From Pseudomonas sp. 8O (GTDB taxonomy: Bacteria; Pseudomonadota; Gammaproteobacteria; Pseudomonadales; Pseudomonadaceae), in assembly GCF_902506495.1 (NCBI RefSeq), contig NZ_LR733265.1:1136868-1200867 (forward strand): a stretch of DNA of 64,000 nucleotides. The letters run 5' to 3'. Both the position numbers and the translations under genes were made by a program. The notes below the pieces were generated by a model. The model worked only from the letters and a program-made list of their open reading frames with translations. It ran no database searches and had not been told where the DNA came from. Shown here one piece after another: positions 25,645 to 34,492 of the stretch. How positions within the stretch are numbered: position 1 is the stretch's first letter; every line of letters starts with the position of its first letter.

Positions 25645-25968
25645 TCAAACGTTGAAGCTTTCGCCGCAACCGCATTCGCCGCGCACGTTGGGGTTGATGA
25701 ACTTGAAGCCCTCGTTGAGGCCTTCCTTGACGAAGTCCAATTCGGTGCCATCGAGATAGACCAGACTCTTGGGATCGATGATCACCTTGACGCCATGGCT
25801 CTCGAATACCTGATCCTCTGCCGCCAGCTCATCGACGAACTCGAGCACGTAGGCCAGGCCGGAGCAACCGGTAGTGCGCACACCGAGGCGAATACCCTCG
25901 CCCTTGCCGCGCCCTTCAAGAGAGCGTTGCACGTGGCGGGCAGCTGCTTCAGACATGGTGATGGCCAT
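25645..25968 (-). CDS. iscA: Fe-S cluster assembly A-type carrier IscA
   Basis: 107 residues from ATG 25968 (GAGG six bases upstream). The three A-type cysteines are Cys35 (TTGCSG), Cys99 and Cys101 (GECGCGESF). Carries clusters from IscU to client proteins. The frame is open upstream through the iscU end, but only this start gives the family length. Confidence 0.95.
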   Translation of the reverse strand: MAITMSEAAARHVQRSLEGRGKGEGIRLGVRTTGCSGLAYVLEFVDELAAEDQVFESHGVKVIIDPKSLVYLDGTELDFVKEGLNEGFKFINPNVRGECGCGESFNV

Positions 25969-25981
25969 TACAAACCTCGTA

Positions 25982-26368
25982 TCAGAGCAAGCCTTTCTTC
26001 TGCTTGTAGTCGCGCACAGCAGCCTTGATGGCATCTTCGGCGAGCACGGAGCAGTGAATTTTCACGGGCGGCAGCGCCAGCTCTTCGGCAAGCTGGGTGT
26101 TCTTGATGCTCTCGGCCTCATCCAGGGTCTTGCCCTTCATCCACTCGGTCGCGAGGGAGCTGGAGGCGATAGCTGAACCGCAACCATAGGTCTTGAACTT
26201 GGCGTCTTCGATCACGCCGCTCTCGTTGACCTTGATCTGCAGGCGCATCACGTCGCCGCAGGCGGGCGCGCCGACCATGCCGGTGCCGACATCCGGGTCT
26301 TCGGCGTTCAGCTTGCCGACGTTACGCGGGTTTTCGTAGTGGTCGATGACCTTGTCACTGTAAGCCAT
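25982..26368 (-). CDS. iscU: Fe-S cluster scaffold protein IscU
   Basis: 128 residues. Ligands Cys37 (PACGD, with Asp39), Cys63 (TYGCGSAIASSS), His105 and Cys106 (KIHCSVLAEDAI) are all present, as is the HscA recognition motif LPPVK (99-103). It is the assembly platform for the sulfur from IscS. Confidence 0.97.
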   Translation of the reverse strand: MAYSDKVIDHYENPRNVGKLNAEDPDVGTGMVGAPACGDVMRLQIKVNESGVIEDAKFKTYGCGSAIASSSLATEWMKGKTLDEAESIKNTQLAEELALPPVKIHCSVLAEDAIKAAVRDYKQKKGLL

Positions 26369-26407
26369 GTTGTACTTCCTCTCTCATCAGGTGCCGCTCT
26401 TCAGGCG

Positions 26408-26428
26408 GGATCGCTCAGCGAGCGATCC
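26408..26428 (-). other. Intercistronic hairpin between iscS and iscU
   Basis: GGATCGCT-CAGCG-AGCGATCC: an eight-base perfect stem in the 73-base gap. No T-tract on either strand, so an mRNA stability or processing element is more likely than a terminator. Confidence 0.45.
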
Positions 26429-26441
26429 ACCTCGGCAGCTA

Positions 26442-27656
26442 TCAGTGTGCTGCCCATTCCACGGAGGAAATGTCGACACCTTCTTTGAACATATCCCACA
26501 GGGGCGACAGTTCGCGCAGCTTGTCCACGGCCTCACGGACCTTGGCAGCGGCGTAGTCGACCTCTTCTTCGGTGGTAAAACGACCGAAGGTGAAGCGAAT
26601 CGAGCTATGCGCCAGTTCATCATTGCGGCCCAGGGCGCGAAGCACGTAGGACGGCTCCAGGGAAGCCGAGGTGCACGCTGAACCGGACGATACGGCGAGA
26701 TCCTTGAGCGCCATGATCAGCGACTCACCCTCGACGTAGTTGAAACTCAGGTTGAGGTTGTGCGGCACGCGAGCAGTCAGGCTGCCATTCACGTACAGCT
26801 CTTCCATGTCTTCCAGCTGGCGGTAGAAACGATCTCGCAGAGCTGCGATACGCTGATTCTCTGCAGCCATTTCTTCCTTGGCGATACGGAATGCTTCGCC
26901 CATGCCGACACACTGGTGAGTGGCCAGGGTACCCGAGCGCATGCCGCGCTCGTGACCGCCACCGTGAGTCTGCGCTTCCAGACGCACGCGCGGCTTGCGG
27001 CGCACGTAAAGAGCACCGACGCCCTTGGGGCCATAGGTCTTGTGCGCGGAGAAAGACATCAGGTCGACCTTCATCTTTTCCAGATCGATGTCGACCTTGC
27101 CGGTGGACTGCGCCGCATCGACATGCAGCAGCACGCCACGCGAGCGGGTCAGCTCGCCGATGGCAGCGATGTCGTTGATGGTGCCGATTTCGTTGTTGAC
27201 GTGCATGACCGACACCAACACGGTGTCCTCACGCAGCGCAGCTTCGATCATGGCCGGCGTGATCAGGCCATCTTCACCGGGTTCCAGATAGGTTACTTCG
27301 AAACCTTCACGCTCGAGTTGGCGGGTGGTGTCCAGCACCGCCTTGTGCTCGATCTTCGAGGTAATGATGTGCTTGCCCTTGCTGGTGTAGAAGTGCGCTA
27401 CACCTTTGATCGCCAGGTTGTTGGACTCGGTAGCCCCACTGGTCCAGACGATCTCGCGCGGGTCGGCATTGACCAGCTCGGCGACCTGGCGACGAGAGTT
27501 TTCTACAGCCTCTTCAGCCTTCCAACCAAAGACGTGGGAGCGCGAGGCCGGGTTGCCGAAGTTACCGTCGACCAGCAGGCATTCACTCATCTTCTGCGCA
27601 ACACGCGGATCTACCGGCGTGGTGGCGGAATAATCGAGGTAAATGGGCAATTTCAT
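26442..27656 (-). CDS. iscS: Cysteine desulfurase IscS
   Basis: PLP enzyme giving sulfur from cysteine for Fe-S clusters, tRNA thiolation and cofactors; 404 residues. MKLPIYLDYSATTPVDPRV begins the protein; the PLP lysine lies in SFSAHKTYGPKGVG and the catalytic Cys in SSGSACTSASLEPSYVL near residue 328. Start ATG 27656 with TAGGAGA upstream. 30 bases after iscR. Confidence 0.97.
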   Translation of the reverse strand: MKLPIYLDYSATTPVDPRVAQKMSECLLVDGNFGNPASRSHVFGWKAEEAVENSRRQVAELVNADPREIVWTSGATESNNLAIKGVAHFYTSKGKHIITSKIEHKAVLDTTRQLEREGFEVTYLEPGEDGLITPAMIEAALREDTVLVSVMHVNNEIGTINDIAAIGELTRSRGVLLHVDAAQSTGKVDIDLEKMKVDLMSFSAHKTYGPKGVGALYVRRKPRVRLEAQTHGGGHERGMRSGTLATHQCVGMGEAFRIAKEEMAAENQRIAALRDRFYRQLEDMEELYVNGSLTARVPHNLNLSFNYVEGESLIMALKDLAVSSGSACTSASLEPSYVLRALGRNDELAHSSIRFTFGRFTTEEEVDYAAAKVREAVDKLRELSPLWDMFKEGVDISSVEWAAH

Positions 27657-27686
27657 TGGGTTTCTCCTATCAGGCAAACGCCCTGC

Positions 27687-28178
27687 TCACTCGATGGCAG
27701 ACGCTTCAATCTTATCCAGGCGCGGCGTCCTGCCATTGCAGCGGCGCTGATCCTGGCGCAACGCGACCTCTTGAACCTCACGGCGCGCGACCAGATCGGC
27801 CAGGCTGATGCCACTGAGGAACTCATGAATCTGCTGACTGAGATCGCACCACAGGTGATGGGTCAGACAGGTGTCGCCAGAGTGGCAATCGCCCTGCCCC
27901 TGGCAACGCGTGGCATCGACCGACTCGTTGACCGCATCGATCACCTGAGCCACCTGAATGCCGCGCATGTCACGCGAAAGCTGATAGCCACCACCCGGAC
28001 CACGGACACTGGAAACCAGACTGCCACGGCGCAGCTTGGCGAACAGTTGCTCGAGATAAGACAGGGAAATGCCCTGCCGCTCGGATATATCGGCCAGGGA
28101 AACGGGACCGTGCTGTGCGTGCAGCGCCAGATCTAGCATGGCGGTAACGGCGTAACGGCCTTTGGTGGTCAGTCGCAT
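27687..28178 (-). CDS. iscR: Fe-S cluster-sensing transcriptional regulator IscR
   Basis: Rrf2-family repressor, 163 residues. Winged helix N-terminus (MRLTTKGRYAVTAMLDLALH, GISLSYLEQLFAKLRRGSLV). The [2Fe-2S] ligands Cys92, Cys98, Cys104 and His107 sit exactly where E. coli IscR has them. Holo-IscR represses its own operon; the type 1 site upstream fits this. First gene of the operon. Confidence 0.97.
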   Translation of the reverse strand: MRLTTKGRYAVTAMLDLALHAQHGPVSLADISERQGISLSYLEQLFAKLRRGSLVSSVRGPGGGYQLSRDMRGIQVAQVIDAVNESVDATRCQGQGDCHSGDTCLTHHLWCDLSQQIHEFLSGISLADLVARREVQEVALRQDQRRCNGRTPRLDKIEASAIE

Positions 28179-28211
28179 GGCTCTCTACCACGAATCACTG
28201 AATTGCGGCGA

Positions 28212-28244
28212 AGTATGCAATTTCCGAGTATTTAAGTCAACTAT
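28212..28244 (-). promoter_or_regulatory. iscR promoter overlapped by an IscR type 1 site
   Basis: On the minus strand TTGACT (28235-28240), a 17-base spacer and CATACT (28212-28217) form the promoter. The 25-base stretch 28220-28244 starts ATAGTTGACT and ends ACTCGGAAAT, close to the E. coli iscR type 1 consensus, and covers the -35 box. This fits autorepression by the holo form. Confidence 0.75.
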
Positions 28245-28274
28245 AAGACCGATTGATTTACTCAGGATTGACCG

Positions 28275-28309
28275 CAAAAAGAGGCGGCATGATAGCAAAT
28301 GCCGCCTCT
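28275..28309 (-). terminator. cysE terminator
   Basis: On the minus strand a perfect ten-base stem (AGAGGCGGCA/TGCCGCCTCT, ten-base loop) is followed by TTTTT, seven bases after the cysE stop and ahead of the iscR promoter. Confidence 0.85.
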
Positions 28310-28316
28310 GCGCGCA

Positions 28317-29102
28317 TCAGGCAGCAGGCTTGTCACTCTGCTGCTGATCCTTGCACACGTCGGCGAAGTCCTCGTCGCGCAAGGTCGGCAAATCCTTGGC
28401 GCAATAGTCGCTACCCAGGGCCGTCAACGCCTTGCACACCCCCTCCAGGCGACCATCGACAGCATGCAGATGATCGAGCAACTGGCCGATGGCGCGCGCC
28501 ACCGGGTCGGGCATGTCCTGACCGACGCCATAGGCATCAAAACCGATCTTCTCGGCCATGGCCTGACGTTTGGCCTCCTGCTCGTCATCGGACTTGACGA
28601 TGATCTTGCCGGGAATGCCAACTGCAGTCGCCCCAGCCGGCACGGCTTTGGTCACCACCGCATTGGAACCGATCTTGGCACCCGCACCGACCGTGAACGG
28701 CCCCAGCACCTTGGCCCCAGCGCCAACCACGACACCGTCCTCCAGGGTTGGATGACGCTTGCCCTTGTTCCAGCTGGTACCGCCCAGCGTCACACCCTGA
28801 TAGAGCGTGACGTCATTACCGATCTCGGCGGTCTCGCCAATCACGATACCCATGCCGTGATCGATGAAGAAGCGCCGCCCGATCTTGGCACCCGGATGGA
28901 TTTCGATACCGGTCATCCAGCGCCCGAAGTTGGACACCACGCGCGCCAGCCACTTCCAACCCGAACGCCACAGAGCATGCGCCACACGATGCAACCAGAC
29001 CGCATGCAGACCCGGATAGCAGGTCACCACCTCGAAGGCATTGCGCGCTGCCGGATCACGATGGAAAACACTTTGGATATCTTCTCGAATGCGCTCAAAC
29101 AT
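28317..29102 (-). CDS. cysE: Serine O-acetyltransferase
   Basis: Makes O-acetylserine for cysteine synthesis; 261 residues from ATG 29102 (GGGGAAG upstream). Left-handed beta-helix hexapeptide repeats: GIEIHPGAKIGRRFFIDHGM, VIGETAEIGNDVTLYQG, VVGAGAKVLGPFTVGAGAKI. The His-rich active site IDHGMGIVIGETAEIG is intact. Placed next to iscR, consistent with its role in supplying cysteine to IscS. Overlaps the end of trmJ by eight bases. Confidence 0.95.
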   Translation of the reverse strand: MFERIREDIQSVFHRDPAARNAFEVVTCYPGLHAVWLHRVAHALWRSGWKWLARVVSNFGRWMTGIEIHPGAKIGRRFFIDHGMGIVIGETAEIGNDVTLYQGVTLGGTSWNKGKRHPTLEDGVVVGAGAKVLGPFTVGAGAKIGSNAVVTKAVPAGATAVGIPGKIIVKSDDEQEAKRQAMAEKIGFDAYGVGQDMPDPVARAIGQLLDHLHAVDGRLEGVCKALTALGSDYCAKDLPTLRDEDFADVCKDQQQSDKPAA

Positions 29103-29883
29103 CAGACTTCCCCTGCTTGTGAGGCTCTCCACGCACGGCCTTCTCTGTCTCGGTAAGGATGCCGCGCAGGATATTCATCTCCAGCTTGCTCACCGCACTG
29201 CGCCCATAAAGGCGACGCAGGCGCGTCATCAGGTGCCGCGGCTTCTGCGGATCGAGGAACCCGATCATCACCAGCACGCGCCGCAGATGACCGTAGAAGG
29301 ACTCCAGCTCATCTGCCGTCGCTGCCTGAGTGTTGAGCATCGCAGTGGCTTCCAGCTTCTCTACCTTGGTCGGCAGATTCTGCGCCGTGAGCCACGCCAT
29401 ACGAACCTCGTAGGCCAGCACCTGCACCGCCGCCGCCAGATTCAGCGAACTGAACTCGGGATTGGACGGGATATGCACGTGATATTGACATCGCTGCAGC
29501 TCCTCGTTGGTCAAGCCAGCGTATTCACGACCGAACACCAACGCCACTTCGCCGCCAGCAGCGGCCTGCTCGCAACTAGTCACGCCGCACTCGCGCGGAT
29601 CCAGCAGCGGCCAGGGAATGCGCCGATCGCGAGCACTGGTGCCAATCACCAGACTGCAACCGACCAGCGCCTCTTCAAGACTACCGACGACCTGAGCAGC
29701 ATCCAGCACATCGGTCGCGCCGGACGCACGCGCCACAGCATCGCCACTAGGAAAATCCTCCGGCTCGACCAGCACCAGGCGCGACAAACCCATGTTTTTC
29801 ATCGCCCGCGCCGCGCCGCCGATGTTGCCCGGATGACTGGTGCCCACCAAAACCACGCGAATATTGTCCAGCAACGCAGACAC
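29095..29883 (-). CDS. trmJ: tRNA (cytidine/uridine-2'-O)-methyltransferase TrmJ
   Basis: SPOUT-class methyltransferase of tRNA position 32; 262 residues. NIRVVLVGTSHPGNIGGAAR and AMKNMGLSRLVLVEP begin the fold; LVFGREYAGLTNEELQRC and NPEFSSLNLAAAVQVLAYEV form the SAM-binding knot. Start codon GTG at 29883 is inferred from homology; its ribosome site is weak. Divergent from suhB. Confidence 0.92.
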   Translation of the reverse strand: MSALLDNIRVVLVGTSHPGNIGGAARAMKNMGLSRLVLVEPEDFPSGDAVARASGATDVLDAAQVVGSLEEALVGCSLVIGTSARDRRIPWPLLDPRECGVTSCEQAAAGGEVALVFGREYAGLTNEELQRCQYHVHIPSNPEFSSLNLAAAVQVLAYEVRMAWLTAQNLPTKVEKLEATAMLNTQAATADELESFYGHLRRVLVMIGFLDPQKPRHLMTRLRRLYGRSAVSKLEMNILRGILTETEKAVRGEPHKQGKSDV

Positions 29884-29956
29884 TCTCAGAAATCTTCAGG
29901 GGGCAACGATCTTACCCAAGCCCTCCGATTAATGCCATGCAACGTACAGACGGCGC

Positions 29957-29984
29957 TTCAACGACAACGGTTTTCTGCTAACAT
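29957..29984 (+). promoter_or_regulatory. Candidate suhB promoter
   Basis: TTCAAC (29957-29962), a 16-base spacer and TAACAT (29979-29984), 36 bases ahead of the suhB ATG in the divergent trmJ-suhB gap. Confidence 0.4.
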
Positions 29985-30019
29985 GGCCGGCTTTCTTTAA
30001 CGCCCCAGGTGAACCTCCC

Positions 30020-30835
30020 ATGCAGCCCATGCTGAATATCGCCCTGCGCGCCGCTCGCAGCGCCGGTGAAATGATCTTTCGCTCCATCGAGCGCCTGGAC
30101 GTCATCTCGGTAGACGAGAAGGATGCCAACGATTACGTCACCGAGGTCGACAAGGCCGCCGAGCTGATGATCGTCCAGGCCATTCGCAAGGCCTACCCGA
30201 CCCACAGCTTCCTGGGGGAAGAAGGTGGCGTCCTGGAAGGCAGTGGCGACGGCGCTGACTATCAGTGGATCATCGATCCGCTGGACGGCACCACCAACTT
30301 CATCCGTGGCGTTCCGCACTTCGCCATCAGCATCGCCTGCAAATACCGCGGTCGCCTCGAGCACGCCATCGTCCTTGATCCGGTGCGCCAGGAAGAGTTC
30401 ACCGCCAGCCGGGGCCGTGGCGCCGCCCTCAACGGTCGCCGCCTGCGCGTGAGCAACCGCAAGAGCCTGGACGGTGCGCTGCTGGGCACTGGCTTCCCGT
30501 TCCGCAACGAGCAGTTGGACAACCTCGAGAACTACCTGGGCATGTTCCGCAGCCTGGTCGGCCAGACTGCCGGCGTACGCCGTGCCGGTGCCGCCAGCCT
30601 GGACCTGGCTTATGTCGCAGCCGGCCGCTATGACGCCTTCTGGGAGTTCGGCTTGTCCGAGTGGGACATGGCAGCTGGCGCCCTGTTGATTCAGGAAGCA
30701 GGCGGCCTGGTCAGCGATTTCACAGGCAGCCACGAGTTCCTCGAGAAAGGCCAGATCGTTGCCGGCAACACCAAGTGCTTCAAGGCCGTACTGACCGCGA
30801 TCCAGCCGCACCTGGCACCCTCGATGAAGCGCTGA
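30020..30835 (+). CDS. suhB: Inositol-1-monophosphatase / SuhB
   Basis: 271 residues. Metal-binding motifs: FLGEEGG, WIIDPLDGTTNFIRGVPHFA and WDMAAGALLIQEAGG. SuhB dephosphorylates inositol phosphates and in gammaproteobacteria also joins rRNA antitermination complexes; in P. aeruginosa it affects virulence regulation. Monocistronic, with a strong terminator 17 bases after the stop. Confidence 0.95.
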   Translation: MQPMLNIALRAARSAGEMIFRSIERLDVISVDEKDANDYVTEVDKAAELMIVQAIRKAYPTHSFLGEEGGVLEGSGDGADYQWIIDPLDGTTNFIRGVPHFAISIACKYRGRLEHAIVLDPVRQEEFTASRGRGAALNGRRLRVSNRKSLDGALLGTGFPFRNEQLDNLENYLGMFRSLVGQTAGVRRAGAASLDLAYVAAGRYDAFWEFGLSEWDMAAGALLIQEAGGLVSDFTGSHEFLEKGQIVAGNTKCFKAVLTAIQPHLAPSMKR

Positions 30836-30851
30836 GCTTCCATCGAGCAAT

Positions 30852-30876
30852 AAAAAATCGCCCGGAGCGATTTTTG
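30852..30876. terminator. suhB terminator
   Basis: AAAAATCGC-CCGGA-GCGATTTTT, a nine-base stem with A and T flanks; works on either strand. Confidence 0.85.
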
Positions 30877-30896
30877 ACGTCGCGCAGCGACGGCCC

Positions 30897-30926
30897 GTAG
30901 GGTGGCCGCCAAGGATGGCAGGCCAC
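30897..30926. repeat. REP-type palindrome between two terminators
   Basis: GTAGGGTGGCCGCC followed by GGATGGCAGGCCAC: GTAG foot and imperfect hairpin, in the converging suhB/glycine-zipper gap. Confidence 0.5.
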
Positions 30927-30952
30927 AAAAAACGCCCCGAAGGGCGTTTTTT
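30927..30952. terminator. Terminator of the glycine-zipper gene
   Basis: AAAAAACGCCC-CGAA-GGGCGTTTTTT, an 11-base stem, 15 bases beyond the minus-strand stop. Symmetric, so also a second suhB stop signal. Confidence 0.85.
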
Positions 30953-30966
30953 ATTGCTTTAGACTC

Positions 30967-31509
30967 TTACTGAGCCTGCTGCACCAGCACCAGCTCACCC
31001 TGATCATTGACCGGAATGCGGCTGCCCGGATCACGCTCCATGCGCACGGTGCCGACCTTCTCGCCCAACTGATACTTCACGTCATAGCCCACCAGCTTCT
31101 CACTGGTGTCAGTCACGGTATTGCAGCGGGTTTCGGTGGTCGTATAGGTGTCACGCTGCTGCATGCCTTCCTGAATCTTGTTGCCGGCGTAACCGCCACC
31201 GACCGCACCAGCAACGGTGGCGATCTTCTTGCCAGTACCACCGCCGACCTGATTACCCAGCAGACCGCCCGCGATGGCGCCGATAGCGGTGCCGGCAATC
31301 TGGTGCTGATCCTGCACCGGACGCTGACGAGTGACCGTCACGTCCTTGCACACTTCCCGCGGGGTTTTCACGGTTTCATTGATCGGGGTTACAGCCAGCA
31401 CCTCGGCATAATCCGGGCCGCGATCAACCAGGCTGTAAGTGGCGACAGCACCACCAGCGGTCACACCCACAGCACCCAGTACGGCACCTACCAACAGTGA
31501 TTTATTCAT
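30967..31509 (-). CDS. Glycine-zipper 2TM domain protein (YcfJ/SlyB-like)
   Basis: 180 residues from ATG 31509 (GGAG about eight bases upstream). Membrane-anchor N-terminus MNKSLLVGAVLGAVGVTAGG, then the glycine-zipper segment GTAIGAIAGGLLGNQVGGGT and VAGAVGGGYAGNKIQ at about 78-112, and a C-terminal domain with CNTVTDTSEKLVGYDV. Such proteins sit in the envelope; function is unsettled. An upstream in-frame extension of 38 codons is unlikely. Confidence 0.85.
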   Translation of the reverse strand: MNKSLLVGAVLGAVGVTAGGAVATYSLVDRGPDYAEVLAVTPINETVKTPREVCKDVTVTRQRPVQDQHQIAGTAIGAIAGGLLGNQVGGGTGKKIATVAGAVGGGYAGNKIQEGMQQRDTYTTTETRCNTVTDTSEKLVGYDVKYQLGEKVGTVRMERDPGSRIPVNDQGELVLVQQAQ

Positions 31510-31627
31510 TTTTGTGTCTCCTAGGCTCGGCGACTCGCGCCCTTTCTCCTTGCCTAGGACAGCAAAAAGCCGCGAAAAGTTCGACTTGCCGCGGCTTTCG
31601 CTGTCTTTCATGAAGTCCATCACAACA

Positions 31628-32545
31628 TCATGGACGACCGTCGTCTGCTTCAGCTTCGGCCGCTGGAGGAATCAGATCTTCCACGCTGAGCTTCAGCCAC
31701 ACCAGCACCGTGGCACCGATATAGACCGAGGAGTAGGTCCCCACCACCACACCGACCAGCAAGGTCAGGGCGAAGGCCGCCAGCACGTCACCACCGAAGA
31801 ACAGCAACGCCAGTAGCGCCAGTGCAGTGGACAGCGAGGTGGCGATGGTACGCAGCAGGGTCTGGGTGATCGATACGTCGATGTTCTCGATCAGCGAGGT
31901 CTTGCGTAGCACGCGGAAGTTCTCGCGAATCCGGTCGTAGATGATGATGGTGTCGTTGAGCGAGTAACCGATCATCGCCAGCACCGCCGCCAGCACCGTC
32001 AGGTCGAAGGGAATCTGGAAGAACGCCAGCACACCCAGGGTGATCACCACGTCGTGCACCAAGGATGCGATCGCACCGATACCAAACTTCCACTGAAAGC
32101 GGAAAGCCAGGTAGAGCATGATCCCGCCCAGCGCCAGAAGCATGGCGATACCGCCCTGGTCACGCAGTTCCTCACCCACCTGCGGGCCGACGAACTCGAC
32201 GCGCTTGACCTCGAAGCGCGCAGCCTCGTCGACCTTGCGCAGCGCAGCCGCGACTTCATTGCCCAGGTCAGGGGAATCGCCAGCCAGACGCACCAGCACA
32301 TCGGTACTGGCGCCGAAGCTCTGCACCACGGCGTCGGCATAACCTGCCTGGCCCAGCTCGGTCTTGATCAGGTCGAGGTTGGCCGGCTGCTCATACTGCA
32401 GTTCAATCAGGGTGCCACCGGTGAAATCCAGGCCGAAATTCAGCCCCTTGGAAAACAGCGCGCCGAGACCGATCAGCGTCAGCACGACCGTAATGGAGAA
32501 GGCGATATTGCGGATCGCCATGAAACGAATGGTTGACTTGATCAT
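31628..32545 (-). CDS. secF: Protein translocase subunit SecF
   Basis: 305 residues, inner membrane. First helix FSITVVLTLIGLGALF, then GLNFGLDFTGGTLIELQYEQ, the periplasmic P1 region, and five C-terminal helices with the SecD/F RND signature (VLAAVLAMIGYSLNDTIIIYDRIRE). With SecD uses the proton gradient to finish protein export. Nine bases after secD. Confidence 0.97.
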   Translation of the reverse strand: MIKSTIRFMAIRNIAFSITVVLTLIGLGALFSKGLNFGLDFTGGTLIELQYEQPANLDLIKTELGQAGYADAVVQSFGASTDVLVRLAGDSPDLGNEVAAALRKVDEAARFEVKRVEFVGPQVGEELRDQGGIAMLLALGGIMLYLAFRFQWKFGIGAIASLVHDVVITLGVLAFFQIPFDLTVLAAVLAMIGYSLNDTIIIYDRIRENFRVLRKTSLIENIDVSITQTLLRTIATSLSTALALLALLFFGGDVLAAFALTLLVGVVVGTYSSVYIGATVLVWLKLSVEDLIPPAAEAEADDGRP

Positions 32546-32554
32546 GGCTGCACC

Positions 32555-34423
32555 TCAGATCCACAGCTTCTTGAAGTTACGGCCACCGAAGATCAGGTTG
32601 ACCAGGCCACGGGTGAACATGATGGCGGTGAACATCGACGTAATGATGCCCAGCGACAGCGTCACCGCGAAACCCTTCACCGGACCGGTCCCCATGGCGA
32701 ACAGGATACCGCCCACCAGCAAGGTGGTCAGGTTACTGTCCAGAATCGCCGAATAGGCACGATCGAAGCCCTCGTGCAGGGCACGCTGCACCGGTAGTCC
32801 ATTGGCCAGCTCCTCGCGTATCCGCGAGAAAATCAGCACGTTGGCGTCAACCGCCATACCCAGGGTCAGCACGATACCGGCGATACCCGGCAGGGTCAGG
32901 GTCGCACCGATCGCCGACATCAGACCGACCAACAGCACCAGGTTGAATGCCAGGGCAACGGTCGCCAGCACACCGAAGAAGCGATAGATGGCTATGATGA
33001 ACAGGGCCACGAAGATCATCGCCCACTCGGTGGAGGCGATACCCTTGGCAATGTTCTCGGCACCCAGGCTCGGCCCGATGGTGCGCTCTTCAGCGAAGTA
33101 CATCGGTGCCGCCAGGCCACCAGCGCGCAGCAGCAACGCAAGCTCGGACGACTCGCCCTGGCCGTTCAGACCGGTGATACGGAATTGGCTACCCAGCGCA
33201 GACTGAATGGTCGCCAGGCTGATGATCTTCTTCTCTTCGACGAACGAAGAAACGGCAACTTCCTGCTCGACGCCATCGATGTTCTGGCGCACGTAGCGGG
33301 TGACCGGTTTCTGCTCGATGAAGATCACCGCCATGCTGCGGCCGACATTGTTGCGCGTGGCGCGATTCATCAGATCGCCGCCGTGGCCGTCGAGGCGAAT
33401 GTTCACCTGCGGACGACCATTCTCGTCGAAACTGGCCTGGGCGTCGGTCACCTGGTCACCGGTAATGATCAGCTCACGCTCCAACTGGACCGGCGGACGA
33501 CCTTCCTCGCGAAAACCGAAGGACTCGGTCGCGCCGCGCGGGGCATCGAGGTCAGCCTGCAGACGGAACTCCAGGTTGGCGGTCTTGCCGAGAATACGCT
33601 TGGCCTCGGCAGTGTCCTGTACGCCCGGCAGTTCCACCACGATGCGATTGGCACCCTGGCGCTGCACCAGCGGCTCGGCCACACCCAGCTCGTTGACGCG
33701 ATTGCGGACAGTGGTGAGGTTCTGGCGAATCGAGTATTCGCGAATCTCGGCGATCTTCGCTTGAGTCAGACCCAACTGCAGGACCTGCTGACCATTGCGC
33801 TCGACGGTAGTCAGTTCGAAATCGCTGTAATCCTTGCGGATCAGGCGCTGGGCCTTTTCCAGCGCGTCACTGTCGGCAAAGCCGAGCTGAATGCGCTGGT
33901 TGCTTTCCGGCATGCTGCGGTAGCGAATGCGCTCCTTGCGCAGCAGGCTCTTGATTTCACCTTCATAGACCTTGCGGCGCACATCCAGCGCCTTGTCCAT
34001 GTCGACTTCCAGCAGGAAGTGCACACCGCCGGACAGGTCCAGGCCGAGCTTCATCGGGCTCGCACCCAGGCTACGCAGCCAGTCGGGGGTGGTTTGCGCC
34101 AGGTTCAGCGCCACGACGTAATCATCGCCCAGAGCACGACGGACGATGTCCTTGGCCGGCAACTGGTCGTCCTGCTTGATCAGACGAATCAGACCGCCAC
34201 GGCCACGCTCATCGACGCTGGCCGCCTTGACGGAAATGCCGGCGTCCTGCAGCGCTTTGCTGGCACGGTCTACATCCGCCTGCTCGATGCTCAGCGCCGA
34301 ACTGGCGCCACTGATCTGCACGGCAGGATCGTCTGGATAAAGGTTGGGAATGGAGTACACCAGGCCGATTGCCAGAACGGACAAAATCAGCAGGTACTTC
34401 CACAGAGGGTATTTATTGAGCAT
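32555..34423 (-). CDS. secD: Protein translocase subunit SecD
   Basis: 622 residues. MLNKYPLWKYLLILSVLAIG and GLDLSGGVHFLLEVDMDKAL begin the protein; a large periplasmic domain (RVNELGVAEPLVQRQGANRI) precedes six-helix RND-type membrane domain with GIAGIVLTLGMAVDANVLIF. Middle gene of yajC-secD-secF. Confidence 0.97.
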   Translation of the reverse strand: MLNKYPLWKYLLILSVLAIGLVYSIPNLYPDDPAVQISGASSALSIEQADVDRASKALQDAGISVKAASVDERGRGGLIRLIKQDDQLPAKDIVRRALGDDYVVALNLAQTTPDWLRSLGASPMKLGLDLSGGVHFLLEVDMDKALDVRRKVYEGEIKSLLRKERIRYRSMPESNQRIQLGFADSDALEKAQRLIRKDYSDFELTTVERNGQQVLQLGLTQAKIAEIREYSIRQNLTTVRNRVNELGVAEPLVQRQGANRIVVELPGVQDTAEAKRILGKTANLEFRLQADLDAPRGATESFGFREEGRPPVQLERELIITGDQVTDAQASFDENGRPQVNIRLDGHGGDLMNRATRNNVGRSMAVIFIEQKPVTRYVRQNIDGVEQEVAVSSFVEEKKIISLATIQSALGSQFRITGLNGQGESSELALLLRAGGLAAPMYFAEERTIGPSLGAENIAKGIASTEWAMIFVALFIIAIYRFFGVLATVALAFNLVLLVGLMSAIGATLTLPGIAGIVLTLGMAVDANVLIFSRIREELANGLPVQRALHEGFDRAYSAILDSNLTTLLVGGILFAMGTGPVKGFAVTLSLGIITSMFTAIMFTRGLVNLIFGGRNFKKLWI

Positions 34424-34446
34424 GAACGGGCCGCCCGTTTAAGACG

Positions 34447-34467
34447 CGGGGCGCTATAAGCGCCCCG
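34447..34467 (-). other. Intercistronic hairpin between yajC and secD
   Basis: CGGGGCGCT-ATA-AGCGCCCCG, a perfect nine-base stem in the 69-base gap, without a T-tract. Possible processing site or partial terminator adjusting secDF relative to yajC. Confidence 0.45.
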
Positions 34468-34492
34468 TGGAATGGAAAAACCGAGAACCGAA

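Noticed and set aside
33185..34459. 424-codon plus-strand ORF opposite secD
   Set aside because: Antisense of secD with no recognisable domain.
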